64,000 nt of DNA from Odiellus spinosus (lineage: Eukaryota > Arthropoda > Arachnida > Opiliones > Phalangiidae): NCBI GenBank assembly GCA_963920705.1, contig OY987226.1, positions 6,202,501 through 6,266,500 of the forward strand, written 5' to 3'. The notes beneath the pieces were generated by a model, which was not told the origin of the DNA, did no database searches, and saw nothing but the letters and a program-made list of their open reading frames with translations. The translations under genes and the position numbers were made by a program. Shown piece after piece: positions 1 to 9,770 of the stretch; the first letter of the stretch is position 1; each line of letters begins with the position of its first letter.

Positions 1-743
1 TTTATTTTCAAAGGGCGTTTTATTTTCAAAGGGCGTGTTATTTTCAAAGGGCGTGTTATTTTCAAAGGGCGTGTTATTTTCAAAGGGCGTGTTATTTTCA
101 AAGGGCGTGTTATTTTCAAAGGGCGTGTTATTTTCAAAGGGCGTGTTATTTTCAAAGGGCGTGTTATTTTCAAAGGGCGTGTTATTTTCAAAGGGCGTGT
201 TATTTTCAAAGGGCGTGTTATTTTCAAAGGGCGTGTTATTTTCAAAGGGCGTGTTATTTTCAAAGGGCGTGTTATTTTCAAAGGGCGTGTTATTTTCAAA
301 GGGCGTGTTATTTTCAAAGGGCGTGTTATTTTCAAAGGGCGTGTTATTTTCAAAGGGCGTGTTATTTTCAAAGGGCGTGTTATTTTCAAAGGGCGTGTTA
401 TTTTCAAAGGGCGTGTTATTTTCAAAGGGCGTTTTATTTTCAAAGGGCGTTTTATTTTCAAAGGGCGTTTTATTTTCAAAGGGCGTTTTATTTTCAAAGG
501 GCGTTTTATTTTCAAAGGGCGTTTTATTTTCAAAGGGCGTTTTATTTTCAAAGGGCGTTTTATTTTCAAAGGGCGTTTTATTTTCAAAGGGCGTTTTATT
601 TTCAAAGGGCGTTTTATTTTCAAAGGGCGTTTTATTTTCAAAGGGCGTTTTATTTTCAAAGGGCGTTTTATTTTCAAAGGGCGTTTTATTTTCAAAGGGC
701 GTTTTATTTTCAAAGGGCGTTTTATTTTCAAAGGGCGTTTTAT
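1..743 (+). repeat. Satellite A, left arm (18-bp unit, forward)
   Basis: About 41 tandem copies of an 18-bp unit with core TTTTCAAAGGGCGT. Units from about 35 to 430 carry GTG after GGGC (GGGCGTGTTA). Units from about 431 to 743 carry GTT (GGGCGTTTTA), the same variant that adjoins satellite B on the other arm. The array runs off the window at position 1, so its true length is unknown. Because 18 is a multiple of three, the array reads as an endless VLFSKG peptide, which I treat as an artefact. Confidence 0.97.
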
Positions 744-795
744 TAATTATTAATTTTTATTTTTTTACAATAATACAAGGGGTGTATTTATCGTT
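739..795 (+). repeat. A-to-B junction, left arm
   Basis: A short non-repeat link joins satellite A to satellite B. It contains TTATTAATTATTAA, a T-run and ACAATAATACAAGGGGTG, and then leads into the first B1 unit. Nearly the same sequence occurs in reverse complement at 12,120-12,180, with about two differences in 68 bases. The two arms therefore share an ancestral junction. Confidence 0.9.
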
Positions 796-1612
796 TATTT
801 TTTTTTTACAGGGGGTGTATTTATCGTTTATTTTTTTTTACAGGGGGTGTATTTATCGTTTATTTTTTTTTACAGGGGGTGTATTTATCGTTTATTTTTT
901 TTACAGGGGGTGTATTTATAGTATATTTTTTTTTTACAGGGGGTGTATTTATCGTTTATTTTTTTTTTACAGGGGGTGTATTTATCGTTTATTTTTTTTA
1001 CAGGGGGTGTATTTATCGTATATTTTTTTTTACAGGGGGTATATTTATCGTTTATTTTTTTACAGGGGGTGTATTTATCGTTTATTTTTTTTTACAGGGG
1101 ATGTATTTATCGTTTATTTTTTTTTACAGGGGGTGTATTTATCGTTTATTTTTTTTTACAGGGGGTGTATTTATCGTTTATTTTTTTTTTACAGGGGGTG
1201 TATTTATCGTTTATTTTTTTTTACAGGGGGTGTATTTATCGTTTATTTTTTTTACAGGGGGTGTATTTATCGTTTTTTTTTTTACAGGGGGTGTATTTAT
1301 CGTTTATTTTTTTTACAGGGGGTGTATTTATCGTTTATTTTTTTTACAGAGGGTGTATTTATCGTTTATTTTTTTTACAGGGGGTGTATTTATCGTTTAT
1401 TTTATTTTTACAGGGGGTGTATTTATCGTTTATTTTTTTTTACAGGGGGTGTATTTATCGTTTATTTTTTTTTTACAGGGGGTGTATTTATCGTTTATTT
1501 TATTTTTACAGGGGGTGTATTTATCGTTTATTTTTTTTTACAGGGGGTGTATTTATCGTTTATTTTTTACAGGGGGTGTATTTATCGTTTATTTTTTTAC
1601 AGGGGGTGTATT
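780..1612 (+). repeat. Satellite B1, left arm (about 31-bp unit, forward)
   Basis: About 26 tandem units, each a run of 6-10 T, then ACAGGGGGTGTATTTATCG and TTTA. Unit length varies mainly through the T-run. Occasional variants are GGGATGTATT, GAGGGTGTATT and GGGGGTATATT. The CG in TATCG distinguishes B1 from B2, which has TATTATTTA. Each unit also resembles a 3' splice acceptor (pyrimidine tract followed by ACAG and G), which may be coincidental. Confidence 0.96.
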
Positions 1613-2880
1613 TATTATTTTCTCAATCTCAATTTTCTCAATCTCAATTTTCTCAATCTCAATTTTCTCAATCTCAATTTTCTCAATCTCAATTTTCTCA
1701 ATCTCAATTTTCTCAATCTCAATTTTCTCAATCTCAATTTTCTCAATCTCAATTTTCTCAATCTCAATTTTCTCAATCTCAATTTTCTCAATCTCAATTT
1801 TCTCAATCTCAATTTTCTCAATCTCAATTTTCTCAATCTTCTTTTTTTTACAGGGGGTGTATTTATTATTTATTTTTTTACAGGGGGTGTATTTATTATT
1901 TATTTATATTTTTTACAGGGGGTGTATTTATTATTTATTTATTTTTTTTAACAGGGGGTGTTCTTATTTATTTTTTTACAGGGGGTGTATTAATTTATTT
2001 TTTTTACAGGGGGTGTATTTATTTATTTTTTTTACAGGGGGTGTATTTATTATTTATTTTTTTTACAGGGGGTGTATTTATTATTTATTTTTTTTACAGG
2101 GGGTGTATTTATTATTTATTTTTTTTACAATGGGTGTATTTATTATTTATTTTTTTTACAATGGGTGTATTTATTATTTATTTTTTTTTCAGGGGGTGTA
2201 TTTATTATTTTCTCAATCTCAATTTTCTCAATCTTCTTTTTTTTACAGGGGGTGTATTTATTATTTTCTCAATCTCAATTTTCCAAATCTCAATTTTCCC
2301 AATCTTCTTTTTTTTTTACAGGGGGTGTATTTATTATTTATTTTTTTACAGGGGGTGTATTTATTATTTATTTATATTTTTTACAGGGGGTTTTTTATTA
2401 TTTATTTTTTTTACAGGGGGTGTATTTATTATTTTTACAGGGGGTGTATTTATTATTTATTTTTTTACAGGGGGTGTATTTATTATTTTTTTTTTACAGG
2501 GGGTGTATTTATTATTTATTTTTTTACAGGGGGTGTATTTATTATTTTCTCAATCTCAATTTTCTCAATCTCAATTTTCTCAATCTCAATTTTCTCAATC
2601 TCAATTTTCTCAATCTCAATTTTCTCAATCTCAATTTTCTCAATCTCAATTTTCTCAATCTCAATTTTCTCAATCTTCTTTTTTTTACAGGGGGTGTATT
2701 TATTATTTATTTTTTTTACAGGGGGTGTATTATTTATTTTTTTTACAGGGGGTGTATTTATTATTTATTTTTTTTACAGGGGGTGTATTTATTAATTTTT
2801 TTACAGGGGTGTATTTATTAATTTTTTTACAATGGATGTAATTATTATTTATTTTTTTACAGGGGGTGTATTTATTATTT
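1613..2880 (+). repeat. B2/C mosaic before the higher-order duplication
   Basis: B2 units (T-run, ACAGGGGGTGTATTTATTATTTA) alternate with C blocks at about 1621-1839, 2212-2237, 2264-2308 and 2545-2678. Variants include ACAATGGGTG units and an AACAGGGGGTGTTCTTA unit at 1950 that recurs at 3671 and 6461. No coding content is supported. Confidence 0.93.
1621..1839 (+). repeat. Satellite C array, largest block (15-bp unit)
   Basis: About 14.6 copies of TCTCAATCTCAATTT. The unit is itself two CTCAAT half-units plus TTT. The array begins directly after a B2 end (TATTTATTATTT) and leaves through TCTCAATCTTC followed by the T-run of the next B2 unit. Every other C block in the window uses the same entry and exit. 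Confidence 0.95.
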
Positions 2881-5690
2881 ATTTTTTTTACAGGGGGTGT
2901 ATTTATTATGTTTTTACAGGGGGTGTATTTATCGTTTATTTTTTTTTACAGGGGGTGTATTTATCGTTTATTTTATTTTTACAGGGGGTGTATTTATCGT
3001 TTATTTTTTTTACAGGGGGTGTATTTATCGTTTATTTTTTTACAGGGGGTGTATTTATCGTTTATTTTTTTTACAGGGGATGTATTTATCGTTTATTTTT
3101 TTACAGGGGGTGTATTTATTATTTATTTTTTTTACAGGGGGTGTATTTATTATGTTTTTACAGGGGGTGTATTTATCGTTTATTTTTTTTACAGGGGGTG
3201 TATTTATCGTTTATTTTTTTTTACAGGGGGTGTATTTATCGTTTATTTTATTTTTACAGGGGGTGTATTTATCGTTTATTTATTTTTACAGGGGGTGTAT
3301 TTATCGTTTATTTTTTTACAGGGGGTGTATTTATCGTTTATTTTTTTTACAGGGGATGTATTTATCGTTTATTTTTTTTACAGAGGGTGTATTTATCGTT
3401 TATTTTTTTACATTGGGTGTATTTATTATTTTCTCAATCTCAATTTTCTCAATCTCAATTTTCTCAATCTCAATTTTCTCAATCTCAATTTTCTCAATCT
3501 CAATTTTCTCAATCTCAATTTTCTCAATCTCAATTTTCTCAATCTCAATTTTCTCAATCTTCTTTTTTTTACAGGGGGTGTATTTATTATTTATTTTTTT
3601 ACAGGGGGTGTATTTATTATTTATTTATATTTTTTACAGGGGGTGTATTTATTATTTATTTATTTTTTTTAACAGGGGGTGTTCTTATTTATTTTTTTAC
3701 AGGGGGTGTATTTATTATTTATTTTTTTACAGGGGGTGTATTTATTATATATTTTTTTTACACTGGGTGTATTTATTATTTATTTTTTTTACAATGGGTG
3801 TATTTATTATTTATTTTTTTACAATGGGTGTATTTATTATTTATTTTTTTTACAGGGGGTGTATTTATTATTTTCTCAATCTCAATTTTCTCAATCTCAA
3901 TTTTCTCAATCTCAATTTTCTCAATCTCAATTTTCTCAATCTTCTTTTTTTTACAGGGGGTGTATTTATTATTTATTTTTTTTACAGGGGGTGTATTTAT
4001 TATTTATTTTTTTTACAGGGGGTGTATTTATTATTTATTTTTTTACAGGGGGTGTATTTATTATTTATTTTTTTTACAATGGGTGTATTTATTATTTATT
4101 TTTTTACAGGGGGTGTATTTATTATTTTCTCAATCTCAATTATCTCAATTTTCTCAATCTCAATTTTCTCAACCTCAATTTTCTCAATCTCAATTTTCTC
4201 AATCTCAATTTTCTCAATCTCAATTTTCTCAATCTCAATTTTCTCAATCTCAATTTTCTCAATCTCAATTTTCTCAATCTCAATTTTCTCAATCTCAATT
4301 TTCTCAATCTTCTTTTTTTTACAGGGGGTGTATTTATTATTTATTTTTTTTACAGGGGGTGTATTTATTATTTATTTTTTTACAATGGGTGTATTTATTA
4401 TTTTTTTTTTTTACAGGGGGTGTATTTATTATTTTCTCAATCTCCATTTTCTCAATCTCCATTTTCTCAATCTCAATTTTCTCAATCTCAATTTTCTCAA
4501 TCTCAATTTTCTCAATCTCAATTTTCTCAACCTCAATTTTCTCAATCTCAATTTTCTCAATCTCAATTTTCTCAATCTCAATTTTCTCAATCTCAATTTT
4601 CTCAATCTCAATTTTCTCAATCTCAATTTTCTCAATCTTCTTTTTTTTACAGGGGGTGTATTTATTATTTATTTTTTTTACAGGGGGTGTATTTATTATT
4701 TATTTTTTTTTACAGGGGGTGTATTTATTATTTATGTTTTTTACAGGGGGTGTATTTATTATTTATTTTTTTACAATGGGTGTATTTATTATTTATTTTT
4801 TTTACAGGGGGTGTATTTATTATTTTCTCAATCTCCATTTTCTCAATCTCAATTTTCTCAATCTCAATTTTCTCAATCTCAATTTTCTCAATCTCAATTT
4901 TCTCAATCTTCTTTTTTTTTACAGGGGGTGTATTTATTATTTTTTTTTTTTTACAGGGGGTGTATTATTTATTTTTTTACAGGGGGTGTATTTATTATTT
5001 ATTTTTTTTACAGGGGGTGTATTTATTAATTTTTTTACAGGGGGTGTATTTATTAATTTTTTTACAATGGATGTATTTATTATTTATTTTTTTACAGGGG
5101 GTGTATTTATTATTTATTTTTTTTACAGGTGGTGTATTTATTATGTTTTTACAGGGGGTGTATTTATCTTTTTTTTACAGGGGGTGTATTTATTATTTAT
5201 TTTTTTACAGGGGGTGTATTTATTTTTTTACAGGGGGTGTATTTATTTTTTTACAGGGGGTGTATTTATTATTTATTTTTTTTACAGGGGGTCTATTTAT
5301 TATTTTTACAGGGGGTGTATTTATTATTTTATTTTACAGGGGGTGTATTTATTATTTATTTTTTTACAGGGGGTGTATTTATTTTTTTACAGGGGGTGTA
5401 TTTATTTTTTTACAGGGGGTGTATTTATTTTTTTACAGGGGGTGTATTTATTTTTTTACAGGGGGTGTATTTATTATTTATTTTTTTTACAGGGGGTGTA
5501 TTTATTATTTATTTTTTTACAGGGGGTGTATTTATTATTTTTTTTTAACAGGGGGTGCATTTATTATTTTCTCAATCTCAATTTTCTCAATCTCAATTTT
5601 CTCAATCTCAATTTTCTCAATCTCAATTTTCTCAATCTCAATTTTCTCAATCTTCTTTTTTTTACAGGGGGTGTATTTATTATTTATTTT
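2880..5690 (+). repeat. Higher-order unit of satellite B/C, copy 1 (about 2.8 kb)
   Basis: A block with the order B1 (2,900-3,425), C, B2/C mosaic, then short B2 variants (5,040-5,560). Rare variant markers recur about 2.76-2.81 kb downstream in the same order: TATTATGTTTTTACAGG at 2903 and 3150; AACAGGGGGTGTTCTTA at 3671; CTCAATTATCTCAATT near 4137; CAATGGATGTA at 5065; AACAGGGGGTGCATTT at 5547. C blocks lie at about 3431-3562, 3871-3943, 4127-4312, 4433-4641, 4827-4911 and 5563-5655. Confidence 0.88.
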
Positions 5691-8430
5691 TTTTACAGGG
5701 GGTGTATTTATTATGTTTTTACAGGGGGTGTATTTATCGTTTATTTTTTTTTACAGGGGGTGTATTTATCGTTTATTTTATTTTTACAGGGGGTGTATTT
5801 ATCGTTTATTTTTTTTACAGGGGGTGTATTTATCGTTTATTTTTTTACAGGGGGTGTATTTATCGTTTATTTTTTTTACAGGGGATGTATTTATCGTTTA
5901 TTTTTTTTACAGGGGGTGTATTTATTATTTATTTTTTTTACAGGGGGTGTATTTATTATGTTTTTACAGGGGGTGTATTTATCGTTTATTTTTTTTACAG
6001 GGGGTGTATTTATCGTTTATTTTTTTTTACAGGGGGTGTATTTATCGTTTATTTTATTTTTACAGGGGGTGTATTTATCGTTTATTTATTTTTACAGATG
6101 GTGTATTTATCGTTTATTTTTTTACAGGGGGTGTATTTATCGTTTATTTTTTTTACAGGGGATGTATTTATCGTTTATTTTTTTTACAGAGGGTGTATTT
6201 ATCGTTTATTTTTTTACAGGGGGTGTATTTATTATTTTCTCAATCTCAATTTTCTCAATCTCAATTTTCTCAATCTCAATTTTCTCAATCTCAATTTTCT
6301 CAATCTCAATTTTCTCAATCTCAATTTTCTCAATCTCAATTTTCTCAATCTTCTTTTTTTTACAGGGGGTGTATTTATTATTTATTTTTTACAGGGGGTG
6401 TATTTATTATTTATTTATATTTTTTACAGGGGGTGTATTTATTATTTATTTATTTTTTTTAACAGGGGGTGTTCTTATTTATTTTTTTACAGGGGGTGTA
6501 TTTATTATTTATTTTTTTTACAGGGGGTGTATTTATTATATATTTTTTTTACAGGGGGTGTATTTATTATTTATTTTTTTTACAATGGGTGTATTTATTA
6601 TTTATTTTTTTTACAATGGGTGTATTTATTATTTATTTTTTTTACAGGGGGTGTATTTATTATTTTCTCAATCTCAATTTTCTCAATCTCAATTTTCTCA
6701 ATCTCAATTTTCTCAATCTTCTTTTTTTTACAGGGGGTGTATTTATTATTTATTTTTTTTACAGGGGGTGTATTTATTATTTATTTTTTTTTACAGGGGG
6801 TGTATTTATTATTTATTTTTTTACAGGGGGTGTATTTATTATTAATTTTTTTTTACAATGGGTGTATTTATTATTTATTTTTTTACAGGGGGTGTATTTA
6901 TTATTTTCTCAATCTCAATTATCTCAATTTTCTCAATCTCAATTTTCTCAACCTCAATTTTCTCAATCTCAATTTTCTCAATCTCAATTTTCTCAATCTC
7001 AATTTTCTCAATCTCAATTTTCTCAATCTCAATTTTCTCAATCTCAATTTTCTCAATCTCAATTTTCTCAATCTTCTTTTTTTTACAGGGGGTGTATTTA
7101 TTATTTATTTTTTTTACAGGGGGTGTATTTATTATTTTTTTTTTTTACAGGGGGTGTATTTATTATTTATGTTTTTTACAGGGGGTGTATTTATTATTTA
7201 TTTTTTTACAATGGGTGTATTTATTATTTATTTTTTTTACAGGGGGTGTATTTATTATTTTCTCAATCTCCATTTTCTCAATCTCCATTTTCTCAATCTC
7301 AATTTTCTCAATCTCAATTTTCTCAATCTCAATTTTCTCAATCTCAATTTTCTCAACCTCAATTTTCTCAATCTCAATTTTCTCAATCTCAATTTTCTCA
7401 ATCTAAATTTTCTCAATCTCAATTTTCTCAATCTTCTTTTTTTTACAGGGGGTGTATTTATTATTTATTTTTTTTACAGGGGGTGTATTTATTATTTATT
7501 TTTTTTTACAGGGGGTGTATTTATTATTTATGTTTTTTACAGGGGGTGTATTTATTATTTATTTTTTTACAATGGGTGTATTTATTATTTATTTTTTTTA
7601 CAGGGGGTGTATTTATTATTTTCTCAATCTCCATTTTCTCAATCTCAATTTTCTCAATCTCAATTTTCTCAATCTCAATTTTCTCAATCTTCTTTTTTTT
7701 TACAGGGGGTGTATTTATTATTTTTTTTTTTACAGGGGGTGTATTATTTATTTTTTTACAGGGGGTGTATTTATTATTTATTTTTTTTACAGGGGGTGTA
7801 TTTATTAATTTTTTTACAGGGGGTGTATTTATTAATTTTTTTACAATGGATGTATTTATTATTTATTTTTTTACAGGGGGTGTATTTATTATTTATTTTT
7901 TTTACAGGTGGTGTATTTATTATGTTTTTACAGGGGGTGTATTTATCTTTTTTTTACAGGGGGTGTATTTATTATTTATTTTTTTACAGGGGGTGTATTT
8001 ATTTTTTTACAGGGGGTGTATTTATTTTTTTACAGGGGGTGTATTTATTATTTATTTTTTTTACAGGGGATCTATTTATTATTTTTACAGGGGGTGTATT
8101 TATTATTTTATTTTACAGGGGGTGTATTTATTATTTATTTTTTTACAGGGGGTGTATTTATTTTTTTACAGGGGGTGTATTTATTTTTTTACAGGGGGTG
8201 TATTTATTTTTTTACAGGGGGTGTATTTATTATTTATTTTTTTTACAGGGGGTGTATTTATTATTTATTTTTTTACAGGGGGTGTATTTATTATTTTTTT
8301 TTAACAGGGGGTGCATTTATTATTTTCTCAATCTCAATTTTCTCAATCTCAATTTTCTCAATCTCAATTTTCTCAATCTCAATTTTCTCAATCTCAATTT
8401 TCTCAATCTTCTTTTTTTTACAGGGGGTGT
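5691..8430 (+). repeat. Higher-order unit of satellite B/C, copy 2
   Basis: Tandem duplicate of the preceding block. The matching markers lie near 5713, 5957, 6461, 6916, 7844 and 8303. C blocks occupy about 6236-6353, 6663-6721, 6905-7075, 7259-7435, 7619-7691 and 8324-8411. The copies differ in C copy number and in single units, for example ACAGATGGTG at about 6096 and GGGGATCTATT at about 8066 where copy 1 has GGGGGTCTATT. The duplication therefore predates some later change. Confidence 0.88.
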
Positions 8431-9270
8431 ATTTATTATTTATTTTTTTACAGGGGGTGTATTTATTATTTATTTATATTTTTTACAGGGGGTGTATTTA
8501 TTTATCTTTTTACAGGGGATGTATTTATTATTTATTTTTTTTACAGGGGGTGTATTTATTATTTATTTTTTTTACAATGGGTGTATTTATTATTTATTTT
8601 TTTTATAATGGGTGTATTTATTATTTATTTTTTTTACAGGGGGTGTATTTATTATTTTCTCAATCTCAATTTTCTCAATCTCAATTTTCTCAATCTTCTT
8701 TTTTTTACAGGGGGTGTATTTATTATTAATTTTTTTTACAGGGGGTGTATTTATTATTTATTTTTTTACAGGGGGTGTATTTATTATTTTTTTTTTTTAC
8801 AGGGGGTGTATTTATTATTTATTTTTTTTACAGGGGGTGTATTTATTATTTATTTTTTTTTACAATGGGTGTATTTATTATTTATTTTTTTTACAGGGGG
8901 TGTATTTATTATCTTCTCAATCTCAATTTTCTCAATCTCAATTTTCTCAATCTCAATTTTCTCAATCTTCTTTTTTTTACAGGGGGTGTATTTATTATTT
9001 ATTTTTTTACAGGGGGTGTATTTATTATTTATTTTTTTTTACAGGGGGTGTATTTATTAATTTTTTTTACAATGGGTGTATTTATTATTTATTTTTTTAC
9101 AGGGGGTGTATTTATTATTTATTTTTTTACATGGGGTGTATTTATTATTTATTTTTTTACAGGGTGTGTATTTATTATTTTCTCAATCTCTATTTTCTCA
9201 ATCTCAATTTTCTCAATCTCCATTTTCTCAATCTCAATTTTCTCAATCTCAATTTTCTCAATCTCAATTT
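8431..9270 (+). repeat. B2/C mosaic next to the inversion point
   Basis: B2 units with C blocks at about 8657-8699, 8915-8969 and 9179-9270. Variants accumulate toward the centre, such as ACATGGGGTG at about 9129, ACAGGGTGTG at about 9160 and C units with TCTCTATT or TCTCCATT. The last C block stops abruptly at about 9270, and the next repeats are on the opposite strand. Confidence 0.93.
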
Positions 9271-9596
9271 TTAATAAATACAGCCCCTGTAAAAAAATAA
9301 ATAATAAATACACCCCCTGTAAAAAAAATAAATAATAAATACACCCCATGTAAAAAAATTAAATAATAAATACACCCCCTGTAAGAAAAATAAATAATAA
9401 ATACACCCCCAGAAAAAAATAAATAATAAATACACCCCCTGTAAAAAAAATAACAAATACACCCCCTGTAAAAAAAAATAAATAATAAATACACCACCTG
9501 TAAAAAAAAAATAAATAATAAATACACCCCCTGTAAAAAAAATAATAAATACACCCCCTGTAATAAAAATAATAAATACACCCCCTGTAATAAAAA
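9271..9596 (-). repeat. Satellite B2, inverted
   Basis: About ten reverse-complement B2 units (AATAAATACACCCCCTGT then an A-run). The first unit after the flip has ACAGCCCCTGT. Others are degenerate: CCCCATGT, CCCCCAG and CACCACCTGT. This is the first inverted stretch and marks the strand switch at about 9271. Confidence 0.95.
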
Positions 9597-9770
9597 TAGA
9601 TTTTTTTTTTACAAGGGCTACCCGTTGTAAAAAATATTAATTGGTTTTTTTACAAGACCCCTTGTAAAAAAATAATTGATTTTTTTTATAAGGGGTACCC
9701 TTTGTATAAAATAATTGGTTTTTTTTACAAGGGGTACCCCTTACATAAAAAAAATAATAATTGATTTTTA
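9597..9770. repeat. Central spacer of four small palindromes
   Basis: Four imperfect copies of a 35-45 bp unit begin with ATAG or ATTGG/ATTGA at about 9597, 9640, 9675 and 9714. Each contains a T-run, ACAAGGGGTACCCCTTGT or a decayed form, and an A-run, so each can fold on itself. The half-site TTTTACAAGGGG resembles the B core TTTTACAGGGGG. Each unit therefore looks like a B half joined to its own reverse complement. This sequence type occurs only here in the window. Confidence 0.85.

Noticed and set aside
780-1612. G-quadruplex array from GGGGG runs in B
   Set aside because: There is one G-run per roughly 31 bases, with loops far longer than accepted quadruplex loops.
35-9060. Many overlapping long frames of FTGGVFIVYF, YRGCIYRLFF, FSQSQ and FLNLN type
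   Set aside because: Products of satellites B and C. All three frames are open on the same strand, which is not expected of a coding region.
1613-9270. CRISPR-like appearance of regular repeats with alternating spacers
   Set aside because: B and C units have no unique spacers, and the window is eukaryotic in character with no cas genes.
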